From RYN-230 sp963837335 (GTDB taxonomy: Bacteria; Actinomycetota; Actinomycetes; Streptosporangiales; Streptosporangiaceae): a DNA stretch of 64,000 bases. A program made the translations under genes and the position numbers. The DNA is taken from contig CAWINS010000021.1 in NCBI GenBank assembly GCA_963837335.1, positions 196,591 through 260,590 of the forward strand, in the 5' to 3' direction. Below, piece after piece: positions 32,468 to 41,770 of this stretch; the first letter of the stretch is position 1; each line of letters starts with the position of its first letter. Below the pieces are notes generated by a model. It ran no database searches, was not told where the DNA came from, and saw only the letters and a program-made list of their open reading frames with translations.

Positions 32468-32649
32468 GGTCGCTGATTGTCCGCGTAAGATCCCCATCCG
32501 TACAGGTAGGAGGGGAAACGTGTAAGCGCCGTCTGTGGATTGTAAGGGACGGTGATTTCCGTATGTGGGGAAGGGGAACATCCCGCCAGTGTTGCCACGA
32601 TCGGCGCAGGGGACAACGGGACGCGCCGGGATCTGTCCCTGACCCTTGA

Positions 32650-33489
32650 TCACGCATCCCCCCGTTCATCCCCCTCGGCCGAGATCGGCTTTGTCTGGGA
32701 GCGCATTCGGAAGCGCTGGAGTTCGGCCTGAATCCGCCGCTCCGCGGCCGCCTGCTGATCCAAAGTGTTGAGGGGAGCCTGCATGAGCAGTTCCTTCGTG
32801 GCCCGGGCCACCGCCGGCTCCACCGCCAACAGGGCCGCCACGAGATCACCGACCGCGCCGTCCAGTTCCGCTCCTGGCACCACTAGCTCGGCCAGTCGCA
32901 GCTCATATGCCTCGGCAGCGGACACTGTCCGCGCAGTCAGACATAGCTCCAACGCGCGTGCAACGCCGACCAGGTCTGTGAAATCCTTAGTCCCGGTGAG
33001 GTCAGGGACCAGGCCCAGTGCGGGTTCTTTCATGCACAGCTGGGCGTCGTCGGCCAGCACCCGCAGGTCACAGGACAGCGCGAGCTGGAACCCGGCGCCG
33101 ATGGCGTGACCGCGGACCGCGGCCACCGACACGATGCCCGGGTCCCGCAGCCACCGGTACCCGGCCTGGCAGCCGGCGATCCACTCGTCGAACCCGGGGT
33201 CGGCCGGGCTGATCAGGGCGTCCTCGCCGGGCACGCCCTCGGGCGTGAACAGGCGCAGGTCTATCCCGGCCGAAAACGAAGGACCGGCACCCTGAACCAC
33301 CACTACCCGCACCTCAGGCGGGAGCGCCTGGCCGATCGCGGCCAGCCCGTGCCACATCCCGGGGGTCATGGCGTTGCGCCGCTGGCTCCGGTCGAGCGTG
33401 ATGGTGGCGGCCCCGGGAGCGGGCACGCCGACCTCGAAGCGCAGCCCGGCGCGCGCGAGGTCGGGCGGATCAGACTGTCCGGCCGTCAT
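32650..33489 (-). CDS. Enoyl-CoA hydratase/isomerase family protein
   Basis: 279 residues. Crotonase fold with the oxyanion-hole strands GAGPSFSAGIDLR and VAAVRGHAIGAGFQLALSCDLR; the second Glu position reads KEPALGLVPDLTG. Hydrates enoyl-CoA or isomerises related acyl-CoA thioesters; substrate not predictable. A C-terminal tail of about 17 residues (MRSQTKPISAEGDERGDA) is not shared with the duplicated fragment at 28137 and may have been supplied by the integrated element. Followed on the same strand, upstream, by the HTH gene at 33495. Confidence 0.88.
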   Translation of the reverse strand: MTAGQSDPPDLARAGLRFEVGVPAPGAATITLDRSQRRNAMTPGMWHGLAAIGQALPPEVRVVVVQGAGPSFSAGIDLRLFTPEGVPGEDALISPADPGFDEWIAGCQAGYRWLRDPGIVSVAAVRGHAIGAGFQLALSCDLRVLADDAQLCMKEPALGLVPDLTGTKDFTDLVGVARALELCLTARTVSAAEAYELRLAELVVPGAELDGAVGDLVAALLAVEPAVARATKELLMQAPLNTLDQQAAAERRIQAELQRFRMRSQTKPISAEGDERGDA

Positions 33490-33494
33490 TCTCC

Positions 33495-33716
33495 TTAGTG
33501 CTTCGCCCGCGCCTTGCCACGGGTCGCGCCACCGCGGCCACGCAGCGAGACCCCGTTCTCGGAGAGGATGCGGTGCACGAAACCGTACGATCTGCCGGTG
33601 GCTGCGGCCAGCGACCGGATGCTCTCCCCCGCGTCGTACCTCTTCTTCAGATCCGACGCCAGCTTGGTGCGGTCGGCACCGGTGACCCTGGTGCCTTTCT
33701 TAAGGGTCTCGGTCAC
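33495..33716 (-). CDS. Small helix-turn-helix protein, conserved in actinobacteria
   Basis: 73 residues: TLKKGTRVTGADRTKLASDL, KKRYDAGESIRSLAAATGRS, YGFVHRILSENGVSLRGRGG and a basic tail TRGKARAKH. The SIRxLAxxTGRSYGFVHR helix-turn-helix is highly conserved in streptomycete-like genomes. It probably binds DNA as a small nucleoid or regulatory factor. It ends 5 nt before the start of the enoyl-CoA hydratase gene. Confidence 0.82.
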   Translation of the reverse strand: MTETLKKGTRVTGADRTKLASDLKKRYDAGESIRSLAAATGRSYGFVHRILSENGVSLRGRGGATRGKARAKH

Positions 33717-33844
33717 GCGTACCTCCCGTGAACTGAAGTGACCGCTGCGTTACGTCTCCCGCCATGATCACTCATCAGCGCGGGATCGGCTACCCACATC
33801 CAGGTAAGTGATCACTTCTTTTTCGCCCATCCCCGGGTGGCCGG

Positions 33845-35443
33845 TCACGCAAGGGCGACGAGGTCGGCCAGGCCCTCATTCCAGGTGTCTTCCACGCCGT
33901 CAGGGAGCAGGATGACCCGCTCCGGGGCGAGCGCCTCGACTGCCCCCTCATCGTGCGTGACCAGCACGATCGCTCCCTGATAACGCCGCAGCGCGCCGAG
34001 GATCTCTTCCCGGCTGGCCGGGTCGAGGTTGTTGGTCGGCTCGTCCAGCAGCAGCACGTTCGCGCCGGAGACGACCAGGAGCGCGAGCGCCAGCCTGGTC
34101 TTCTCCCCGCCGGAGAGCACCCCGGCGGGCTTGTCCACCGCGTCGCCGGAGAAGAGGAACGAGCCGAGGATGCGCCGCTGCTCCGGGTCCAGCAGATGCG
34201 GCGCGGCGGTGCGCATGTTCTCCAGCACCGAGCGATCGTTATCGAGAGTTTCGTGCTCTTGGGCGTAGTAGCCGAGCCGCAGCCCGTGTCCGGGGCTGAC
34301 CTGCCCGGTGTCCGGTTTTTCGGTGCCCGACAGCAGGCGCAGCAGCGTGGTCTTGCCCGCCCCGTTCAGGCCGAGCACCACGATCCGCGAGCCCCGGTCT
34401 ACGGCCACGTCAACGTCGCTGAAGACTTCGAGTGAGCCGTATGACTTTGACAGATCCGTCGCGGTCAGCGGGGTCTTGCCGCACGGCGCCGGTTCGGGGA
34501 AGCGTATCCGCGCGACGCGCTGCGGGGCGCGCTCGGCCGACACCCCGGCCATCAGCCGTTCCGCCCGGCGTTGCATGCCCTGCGCGGCCTTGGCCTTGGT
34601 CGCCTTGGCCCGCATCTTGTCTGCCTGGGACTGCAGCACGGCGGCCTGCCGGGAGGCACTGGCGTTCTCCCGGCGGCGCCGCCGCGCGTCGGTCTCGCGC
34701 TGCTGCAGGTACGCCGACCAGCCCAGGTGGTACATGTCCAGCGAGGTGGTGTCGGAGTCCAGGTGGAACACCTTGTTCACCACCACCTCGAGCAGCGCGG
34801 TGTCGTGGCTGATCACCACCAGGCCGCCGCGGAACGCCTTGAGGTGGTCGCGCAGCCACGCCACCGAGTCGGCGTCCAGGTGGTTGGTGGGCTCGTCCAG
34901 CAGCAGGGTCTGCGCGTCCGCGAAGAGGATCCGGGCCAGTTCGACCCGGCGCCGCTGGCCCCCGGACAGGGTGGCCAGCGGCTGGGCCAGGACCCGGTCG
35001 GGCAGCCCCAGGCTGGAGGCGATCGACGAGGCCTCGGCCTCCGCCGCGTACCCGCCGAGCAGGGTGAGCCGCTCTTCCAGCTGGCCGTAGCGGCGCACCG
35101 CGGCGTCGCGCCGCGCGGGCCGGCCGTCGGACATCTGCTCTTCGGCGGCCCGCATGGCCGCGCGCAGCTCGTCCAGCCCGCGGCCGGACAGCACCCGGTC
35201 CAGGGCCAGGCCCTCCATGTCCCCGGACCGCGTGTCCTGGGGCAGGTAGCCGATGGTCGACGTGCGCCGCACGCTGCCCGCGGCCGGGAGCGCCTCACCG
35301 GCGAGCACCTTGGCCAGCGTCGTCTTGCCCGCGCCGTTGCGGCCCACCAGCCCGATTTTGTCGCCCGGGACGATCTGGAAGCTCGCGTCAGCCAGCAGCA
35401 TCTGCGCGCCCGCGCGCAACTGCAGGCTGGTCGCGGCGATCAC
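33845..35443 (-). CDS. ABC-F family ATPase (ribosome-associated translation factor/resistance type)
   Basis: 532 residues and no membrane segments: two ABC ATPase domains with Walker A GRNGAGKTT and GLNGAGKTT, signatures LSGGQRRRVELARIL and LSGGEKTRLALALLV, and Walker B LLLDEPTNHLD and LLLDEPTNNLD, joined by a basic linker rich in Arg/Lys/Ala (about 245-305) that in ABC-F proteins enters the ribosome. GTG 35441-35443 is taken as start; TTG 35456-35458 is in frame. May be a housekeeping translation factor or give antibiotic protection. Confidence 0.9.
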   Translation of the reverse strand: MIAATSLQLRAGAQMLLADASFQIVPGDKIGLVGRNGAGKTTLAKVLAGEALPAAGSVRRTSTIGYLPQDTRSGDMEGLALDRVLSGRGLDELRAAMRAAEEQMSDGRPARRDAAVRRYGQLEERLTLLGGYAAEAEASSIASSLGLPDRVLAQPLATLSGGQRRRVELARILFADAQTLLLDEPTNHLDADSVAWLRDHLKAFRGGLVVISHDTALLEVVVNKVFHLDSDTTSLDMYHLGWSAYLQQRETDARRRRRENASASRQAAVLQSQADKMRAKATKAKAAQGMQRRAERLMAGVSAERAPQRVARIRFPEPAPCGKTPLTATDLSKSYGSLEVFSDVDVAVDRGSRIVVLGLNGAGKTTLLRLLSGTEKPDTGQVSPGHGLRLGYYAQEHETLDNDRSVLENMRTAAPHLLDPEQRRILGSFLFSGDAVDKPAGVLSGGEKTRLALALLVVSGANVLLLDEPTNNLDPASREEILGALRRYQGAIVLVTHDEGAVEALAPERVILLPDGVEDTWNEGLADLVALA

Positions 35444-35632
35444 CAGGCACCACTCCAAACGAGGATCGGGGAAAGAAGCGGCACGGCCGCGGCCCGTATC
35501 CCAGGGTACCTGGCGCCCGCCACGATCCCGCTCGGCGAAGACTCAGTGCCCCTCCCGGCGCCACGCACCTGCCTGCTGGCTGGCATCCGAGTAGGCTGCA
35601 GCCCTACTCCGGCAGGAGATCAGGGGCGGGAC

Positions 35633-36052
35633 ATGCTTGATGCGCAGGCCGTTCTGGACCAGGCCAGCCACGGGAGGGCCCCGGCGACCTGGCGGGTCTT
35701 CACGAAGGAGAGAGGCCGGGTGCGCGGTTTCCTGCGCGGGACGTCGGCCGATCCCGATCCCTTGCTCGTCATCACCCCGGACGGCGTGGTGGAGTACATC
35801 GACAGCAAGAAGCCGGCCGCGGTGGTCGACTTCGGCCGCCTGTCGCAGATCAGGTTGCGGGTCAGCGGGAGCACCTTCTCCGACAGCATCCAGGTCCGGC
35901 TGGATGTCTGGCTCGACCTGCACTATCGCGACGGCAGCAAGTCAAAATGGCGCTCGGCCTCGTTTGCCAGCCAGTACCGGACCATCCAGGCTTTCATTGA
36001 GGCCTACGGCGCCCATCAAGCGCTCCGCGGCGGCGGCCTGTACCCGCAGTGA
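35633..36052 (+). CDS. Hypothetical protein, 139 residues
   Basis: Starts MLDAQAVLDQASHGRAPATW; contains TPDGVVEYIDSKKPAAVVDF and LDVWLDLHYRDGSKSKW, alternating strands that resemble a small PH-like or beta-barrel fold. AGGGGCGGG lies just before ATG 35633. No family recognised; no operon partner. Confidence 0.6.
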   Translation: MLDAQAVLDQASHGRAPATWRVFTKERGRVRGFLRGTSADPDPLLVITPDGVVEYIDSKKPAAVVDFGRLSQIRLRVSGSTFSDSIQVRLDVWLDLHYRDGSKSKWRSASFASQYRTIQAFIEAYGAHQALRGGGLYPQ

Positions 36053-36112
36053 TCCCGCCGTGGTGATCACCGCCGTGGTGGTCCCCCGGCAGCGACGTGG
36101 TCAGTGCTGTGG

Positions 36113-36526
36113 TCAGCCCTCGTCGCGGCAGAGGCAGAAGGGGTGGCCCGCCGGGTCGAGGAGGACGCGGACGTTCTGCTGTGGCTGGGCCGAAGCCAGC
36201 GACGCTCCCAGGGCGACCGCCTCGGCCACCGCGGAATCCAGGTCGCCGACCTGGAAGTCGAAGTGCATCATCGGCCGCTGCTCCCCCTCGGCGGGCGGCC
36301 ATACGGGGGCCCGGTAGCCCGTCGCCTGCTGGAACACGATATAGATGCCCTCCTGGGGAGCGGCGAGGATGGCCGTCCCCGGCTCCTCATGCCCGATGGG
36401 CCAGCCGAGCAACTCGGAGTAAAACCTGGCCAGGGCGCCCGGGTCCGGCGCCTCGATCGCGGTTCCCCACCACATGCTGCTGGTTCGAGATTTCACGCTT
36501 GCACCCTGCCGCAGGGCCCCAGCCAT
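36113..36526 (-). CDS. VOC-superfamily (glyoxalase/bleomycin-resistance-like) protein
   Basis: 137 residues. WWGTAIEAPDPGALARFYSE, LLGWPIG and MMHFDFQVGDLDSAVAEAVA, ending LLDPAGHPFCLC, give the two beta-alpha-beta-beta-beta units of the vicinal oxygen chelate fold. The function of these single-domain members ranges from dioxygenase to drug binding. The first 16 residues may be dispensable (a later start is possible). Confidence 0.82.
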   Translation of the reverse strand: MAGALRQGASVKSRTSSMWWGTAIEAPDPGALARFYSELLGWPIGHEEPGTAILAAPQEGIYIVFQQATGYRAPVWPPAEGEQRPMMHFDFQVGDLDSAVAEAVALGASLASAQPQQNVRVLLDPAGHPFCLCRDEG

Positions 36527-36556
36527 GTCCAGGAAGCCCGCCCAGGCCCGTTTCCG

Positions 36557-36997
36557 TCAGCGGATGGCCAGCACCATGCGCCGCGCTGGGCCGAACGCAG
36601 TTTCGCTGACGCCGCAGTCAATGAAACCGGCGGCGGTGTAGAACCCCAGCGCGTGAGCGTTGGCGGTCACTTCCAGCCGCTCCGCACCCCGCGCCCGCAC
36701 CGCATCGGCGATGCACCCGACGAGGGCCATGGCGATCCCGCGTCTCATCCAGCCCGGGTCCACGAACAGGTCTTCCAGTTCGAAGACCCGGCCGTCCCGG
36801 GCCCAGGTGGCGAAGCCGACGATCGATCCATCTTCTTCCGCGACATGAGTGCGGCCCTCAGCCAGTCCATGCGGCCCCAGCATCAGGTACCCCGGATGGG
36901 CCAGCAGGTTGTCCCGGTCGCCCGCATTGGACAAGGACGCGCTGCGGTAGACGTCCGACGCCGCGCGAAGATCGGCGGGTACCCCGAGCCGGATCAC
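36557..36997 (-). CDS. GNAT-family N-acetyltransferase
   Basis: 146 residues, a complete compact GNAT domain: IRLGVPADLRAASDVYRSAS (substrate side), LEDLFVDPGWMRRGIAMALV (acetyl-CoA loop with RRGIA) and AHALGFYTAAGFIDCG. Substrate unknown. The gene lies 30 nt upstream of the VOC gene on the same strand, so the two may be cotranscribed. Confidence 0.85.
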   Translation of the reverse strand: MIRLGVPADLRAASDVYRSASLSNAGDRDNLLAHPGYLMLGPHGLAEGRTHVAEEDGSIVGFATWARDGRVFELEDLFVDPGWMRRGIAMALVGCIADAVRARGAERLEVTANAHALGFYTAAGFIDCGVSETAFGPARRMVLAIR

Positions 36998-37033
36998 TAC
37001 CCCAGCATAGGGACATTGCCGCAGCGCGGATGA

Positions 37034-38351
37034 TCATGGATCAGGCGTGCTGGCCTCGCCCAGGTCAAATTTGTACGCCAGCCCGGCCTGGGTCTGGAGT
37101 ACGTGCAGCGGGCCGGTGCCCGCCCAGTAGGCAGCCTGGAAGAAGAGCCCGTCGGTGGCCACGATCCACAAACCTGAGTCATCCGCCGCCCAGCGCGCGG
37201 AGACGACGTCGCTGGAGCCCGGCCGGGAATGCTCCTGGCACGGCCGGAAGCGTCGCCACCGGAATCGGCCGGCCCGGCACGCGGACCAGCGTGCGGGTGC
37301 TGAGGTCGGCGACGTAGACGTTCGTGCCCGTGGTCTCACCCTGCTGATCGATGATGTCGAGCGGAAGCGCGAGATGCTGGCCCGCCGGGTCGAAGCCCGG
37401 CGTATCGCCAGGATTGAGGGCCGTGTGCGGCGGCAGGCCGATCCTGGTGGTCAGGCCGCCCCGCAGGCTGGTGATGTGCAGCGGGCAGTGGGTCGTGCAG
37501 AACGCCGGCTGCCAGGCCACGTGGCCGGCGTCGGCGCCGGCGATGATCGCGTCCTGCGGGATGCCGGACGGCCTGGCCCGGCCGTCGGCCGGATCGATCA
37601 GCCTCAGGGCCCTGGAAGGGTCCTGCACGAGCAAGCCGGCGACGGTGGCCGCGACCAGGACCCGGTGACCGAGATGAAGGACACCGGATATCCGGTGACC
37701 GGCCTCATCGACAAGCCAGGCCAGACTGCTGGCCGGCCCGTTACCCCAGGGCAGCCCGGCGCGCTCAACCCAGATGCCGCGATGATCCGGCGCCACCGCC
37801 AGGTAGTTCGCCTGGCCGATTACGCGCGGGGCCCCGGCCCCCGACCGGGTGACCGGGATGAAGACCACCACCCCGACATCGGCCAGGCCCGCTGAGCCAT
37901 GACTGGATATGAGCGCGACCACACCGCCGGCCACCGAAACGACCTGCTGCACGGCAGGATCGGGACCAAGCGGATCGCGTGCGGCGATACTGCCCGGCCA
38001 CACGTCCGTCAGGGATACCTGGGCCCGCTGACCGACGCTCAGCAGCTGCAGCCCGTCACCGCCGAGAAACAGCAACGCGGGGCGCGCGCCGCCCGGCCGC
38101 AAAGGCGTCCCGTGAAAGATCGGCGGTACCGCCAGCGCGATCGGTGACGCGGAACTGCGTGGCGCGTGGTGACGCGGACGGCTGGACCCGCTCAGAGCCA
38201 GATGAACGGCGACGCCGCCGGCGATCAGCACGACGGCCAGGCCCGCGATCAGCCACCCGCGGACCGGATTGCGGCGATCGGGATCACGGCCACTGTGGAT
38301 AACGTCGAAGGCCGGCCCGTCAGGCACAGACTCAACGTACCAGCGCCGCAT
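37034..38351 (-). CDS. Membrane-anchored beta-propeller-like protein, frame broken near 37220
   Basis: From ATG 38349-38351: a short cytoplasmic N-terminus, one membrane helix (WLIAGLAVVLIAGGVAVHLAL), then about 380 extracytoplasmic residues with repeated strands of WD40/TolB-like character (YLAVAPDHRGIWVERAG, TGTNVYVADLSTRTLVRVPG). Near 37220 the frame changes from PVATLPAVPGAFPAG to RPGSSDVVSARWAADDSGLW and ends LGEASTPDP at 37034; both halves fit one protein, so a single-base indel in a GC-rich run is likely. Function unknown. Confidence 0.6.
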
Positions 38352-38412
38352 CGCCCGGAACGCGCCGCCGGCTCTTGTTGCGGCGGAGGCCCGGCGTAAC
38401 GACACTGGTGGC

Positions 38413-38601
38413 GTGAGCAGAGCCGATGCCGTCGCCGGACTAGTGACCGTATGGCTCGCGCTGGCGGTGCTCACCGCGGTCGGTGCCCGTCACCGGGGAC
38501 ACGCCTGGGGCCCTGCGCTGGCGATTGGGCTGCTCTTTCCGGTCACGTGGGTGATGTGGTACCTGACCGACGCACGCCCGGAACGCAAAGCACGCGGATG
38601 A
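38413..38601 (+). CDS. Small two-helix membrane protein
   Basis: 62 residues from GTG 38413: two hydrophobic helices (VAGLVTVWLALAVLTAVGA and WGPALAIGLLFPVTWVMWYL) separated by a short basic loop. Function unknown; divergent from the propeller-like protein gene, start codons 61 nt apart. Confidence 0.5.
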   Translation: MSRADAVAGLVTVWLALAVLTAVGARHRGHAWGPALAIGLLFPVTWVMWYLTDARPERKARG

Positions 38602-38840
38602 TGACGGCTGATTGTGAGCACGCGCAGCTTTTCGGGCTCAGGCCGTTAACGGTGCCCGCGGATCACATCAGCTAGCCGTGCGGCCCTTCCCTCACCAACG
38701 CGGGTTTCCTCTCCCCCGGCCCTTCCCCCGCCGGGGGGACGCGCGCCTGGATGGGCCTACGTAAGTTCGCGGTACGGCGAGACGAGTCCGTGGTGGCAGC
38801 GGCCGGGCACGTCCGTATCTGCAAGCGGAAGGATTCCGCC

Positions 38841-39449
38841 ATGGCCGAATTAGAACGGCGGGAAGGTCATTTTCCGGATCCCGCACTAAGCAGCAGAAAT
38901 GGTCAGATCACCCAGCTCATCGAGGCTGCTTACGGCGGCACGCCGCCGCGGCGCGGCGAAGGCCCACCGCTGGCCTGGGGCCATCCAGCGGTGGTCCGGC
39001 TGAGCGGCCATCTCGCGGCGATGCAGCGAACCGTTTACCCGGCCGCCCGCCGGCGGCTCGGCGATGACCTGAGTCTGCTGCGGGAATGCCGTGCCCACGC
39101 CCGTGAGACGGGATGGGCCCTGCGCCTCCTCCATTGCCACCTGGCCGGCGACGGAGCCGCCGGTGCCCGCAAGCCCGAGCATGTGCACGGCTGGCTGGAA
39201 CAATGCCTGGCCGGATACCGGCCAGCGGAGCGGGCCCTGGTGGCCTGGATGGAGGACCGGCTGACCGCCGGGGAGCACGAGCAACTGGCCCTCGGTTACC
39301 GCGCCGCGCTCGCCCGGGCACCCACTCGCCCGCATCCGCGCGGACCGCACACCGGCTGGCCCGGCCGGCTGGCGTTCCGGCTCCACGGGTTCTGGGACGG
39401 CGTGCTCGACGGCATCGACTCACGGCCCGGCGCAACCCGCCCTGAGTGA
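38841..39449 (+). CDS. Hemerythrin-like (HHE) four-helix protein, tentative
   Basis: 202 residues from ATG 38841, with GGAAGGA seven bases upstream. VRLSGHLAAMQRTVYPAARR and ALRLLHCHLAGDG give His and acidic residues spaced as in HHE cation-binding domains, and EHVHGWLEQCLAGYRPAERA, LVAWMEDRLTAGEHEQLALG completes a four-helix bundle ending in a Pro/Arg-rich tail. The metal ligands are not all in canonical positions, so iron binding is uncertain. Confidence 0.5.
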   Translation: MAELERREGHFPDPALSSRNGQITQLIEAAYGGTPPRRGEGPPLAWGHPAVVRLSGHLAAMQRTVYPAARRRLGDDLSLLRECRAHARETGWALRLLHCHLAGDGAAGARKPEHVHGWLEQCLAGYRPAERALVAWMEDRLTAGEHEQLALGYRAALARAPTRPHPRGPHTGWPGRLAFRLHGFWDGVLDGIDSRPGATRPE

Positions 39450-39641
39450 GCCACCAGCGCCGGAGGGGCCGGGCAGGTGGCCGTGTCACCGCGCGGCGGG
39501 CACGATAGAAGGTGACCGACCGCGCGATGGTGAGCCGCTGGCTGGCAGGTTACGAGGCCGCCTGGCGTCGCGGCCCCGGGCCGCGGCCGGCTGCCCGGGC
39601 GGCCCGGAGACTGACGGGGCCTCCGGGTAGCATCCGGTGTC

Positions 39642-41270
39642 GTGGCTGAGCTGGATGTGGTCCGCAGATTCAATGTCGCGATCCCGTTGCGTGATGGCAT
39701 CACGCTCGCGGCCGATCTGGCCTTTCCTCCCAGGCTGCCTGCGCCCGCGGTGGTGATCCGCACGCCGTACGGCAGGTCGGGCGCCCCGCAGTCGAAGCGC
39801 GCGGCCGGGTTCGCCCGGGCCGGTTATGTGTCGGTGCTCGCCGACGTGCGGGGCCGGGGTGACTCTGATGGCGTGTTCCAGCCCTACCGGAACGATGGCC
39901 CGGACGGCGCCGAGGTCATCGCGTGGGCCGCGGCGCAGGAATGGTGCACCGGCGATGTCGCGACCTGGGGGTCCAGCTACGGCGGCCGGATCCAGTGGCT
40001 GACCGCACTGGAGCGCCCTCCCGCCCTGCGCGCGATGGTGTGCCTGGTGACGCCCAGCGACCCGTTCGTGGAAAACCCCACGGGCCTGCCCACCCCGATG
40101 CACATCAACTGGCACCGGTTCACCGACGGCCGGATGCCGCAGTTCCGCGAGGACGTGGACTGGATGGCGGTGTACCGCCACCGGCCGCTCGCGACCATGG
40201 ATGAGGCGGCTGGATTCAACTCGCCCAACTGGCGTGAGGAAATACAGCACCGGACCCTGGATGAATGGTGGGAGCCGGTCCGCTACCAGCACCGCATCGG
40301 CGAGATCGACGTGCCCGTGCTGCACATCTCCGGCTGGTATGACGACGAGGAGGTCGGCACGCCGGCGAACTTCGCCGCCATGGTCGCCGCGGGGCGGGCG
40401 GGCCAGCGGCTGCTCATGGGCCCGTGGGGGCACGCCGTGAACACGACCCGGACCCTCGGCGAACTCGACTTCGGCCCGGACGCGCTGACTGACCTGGACG
40501 GGCACGTCCACGCGTTCCTCGATGAGCACGTCAAGGGCATCCACCCGGAGCCGCCGCCCGCGCCGGTACGGATCTTCGTCATGGGCGCCGGCGAATGGCG
40601 CGACGCGCAGGCCTGGCCGCCTCCCGGCGCGGCGCCCGCGGTCCTTCACTTTTCCAGCGGCGGGCAGGCCAACAGCCGGTTTGGCGACGGCCGCCTGGTT
40701 CCGGCGGCCGTCACGGCCGAGGAGCCGCCGGACGAGTGGATCCATGACCCCGACCGGCCGGTGCCCTTCATCACCGCCGCGAGCAGCGCGCAGATCGGCG
40801 GCCCGGATGACTATCTCGGGATCGAAAGCCGGGGCGACGTGCTGGTGTTCACCAGTGATCCGCTGACCGAGCCCCTGGAGCTGATCGGGCCGGTCAAGGT
40901 GATCGCCCACGTCGCCACCTCGGCCGCTGACACCGACATCACGGCCAAGCTCGTGGACGTGCATCCCGGGGACTTCGCGCAACGCCTGTGCGACGGCATG
41001 GTACGGCTGCGTTACCGGGACGGATTCGAGAGCGAGCAGCCCGTGGTACCCGGCGAGGTGTACGAGGTCGAGATCGCGATGTGGGACACCTGCGTGCGGC
41101 TGCCCGCCGGGCACCGGCTCCGGGTCGAGATCGCCTCGTCAGCCTTTCCTAAATACGACGTCAACCTGGGCACCGGCGGGGACATGATCACCGAGACCGC
41201 TGGCGTGACCGCCACCAACCGGATCTGGCACACACCGTCCCGCCCGTCCCGGCTCACCGTGAATGACTGA
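39642..41270 (+). CDS. CocE/NonD family hydrolase (X-Pro dipeptidyl-peptidase-like)
   Basis: 542 residues. Alpha/beta-hydrolase domain with the nucleophile elbow WGSSYGGRIQW (Ser about 109), the conserved RGRGDSDG loop, Asp in ISGWYDDEEVG and His in GPWGHAVN, followed by a jelly-roll PepX C domain (about 350-540; RVEIASSAFPKYDVNLGTGG). Members hydrolyse esters or Xaa-Pro peptides. GTG 39642 is used as start; the gene stands alone. Confidence 0.9.
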   Translation: MAELDVVRRFNVAIPLRDGITLAADLAFPPRLPAPAVVIRTPYGRSGAPQSKRAAGFARAGYVSVLADVRGRGDSDGVFQPYRNDGPDGAEVIAWAAAQEWCTGDVATWGSSYGGRIQWLTALERPPALRAMVCLVTPSDPFVENPTGLPTPMHINWHRFTDGRMPQFREDVDWMAVYRHRPLATMDEAAGFNSPNWREEIQHRTLDEWWEPVRYQHRIGEIDVPVLHISGWYDDEEVGTPANFAAMVAAGRAGQRLLMGPWGHAVNTTRTLGELDFGPDALTDLDGHVHAFLDEHVKGIHPEPPPAPVRIFVMGAGEWRDAQAWPPPGAAPAVLHFSSGGQANSRFGDGRLVPAAVTAEEPPDEWIHDPDRPVPFITAASSAQIGGPDDYLGIESRGDVLVFTSDPLTEPLELIGPVKVIAHVATSAADTDITAKLVDVHPGDFAQRLCDGMVRLRYRDGFESEQPVVPGEVYEVEIAMWDTCVRLPAGHRLRVEIASSAFPKYDVNLGTGGDMITETAGVTATNRIWHTPSRPSRLTVND

Positions 41271-41353
41271 CTTCATGTCGAGAAGCTCTGGCCGGCTCCG
41301 CTCAGCAGGTGAAGGGCCACGACCGGCGCGGCCCACGACACCAGGAGACCACC

Positions 41354-41764
41354 ATGCCTAAGTACCTGCTCCTCAAGCACTACCGGGGCGGCCCGGAGCC
41401 GCACCATCCCTTTCCTCCGATGGACCAGTGGGCGCCCGAGGACGTGGAGGCGCACATGGCCTTCCTCAAGCACGTCAGCGAGGTGCTCGAGAAGAACGGC
41501 GAGTACGTCGGCGCGCAGGCGCTCACGCCGGCCCGCACCTGGGTGCGCTACGGCGGCCCGGACGCCGCGCCCGTCACCACCGATGGCCCGCTCCCCGAGA
41601 CCAGCGATCTCGTGGCGGGCTGGTACATGATCGACGTCGAGTCGTACGAGCGCGCGGTCGAGCTCGCGGCCTACGTCTCCTCCGAGCCCGGACCGGGCGG
41701 GGAGCCGCTGTATGAGTGGATCGACGTCCGGGAGGTCATGTCCGAGGGGCCGTCGGATGACTGA
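41354..41764 (+). CDS. YCII/DGPF-domain protein partnered with ECF42 sigma factor
   Basis: 136 residues: PKYLLLKHYRGGPEP at the start, TTDGPLPETSDLVAGWYMID (the DGPF-type motif) and YEWIDVREVM at the end. In actinobacteria such proteins are encoded directly next to ECF42-type sigma factors and are thought to be part of the same circuit. CAGGAGA precedes ATG 41354 by five bases. It lies 6 nt before the sigma gene. Confidence 0.88.
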   Translation: MPKYLLLKHYRGGPEPHHPFPPMDQWAPEDVEAHMAFLKHVSEVLEKNGEYVGAQALTPARTWVRYGGPDAAPVTTDGPLPETSDLVAGWYMIDVESYERAVELAAYVSSEPGPGGEPLYEWIDVREVMSEGPSDD

Positions 41765-41770
41765 CCCGCC

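Noticed and set aside
39512..39649. 45-residue frame starting MTDRAMVSRWLAGYEAAWRR
   Set aside because: The start resembles the first helix of NTF2-like (SnoaL) proteins, but it is too short to fold, overlaps the CocE hydrolase start, and could be chance.
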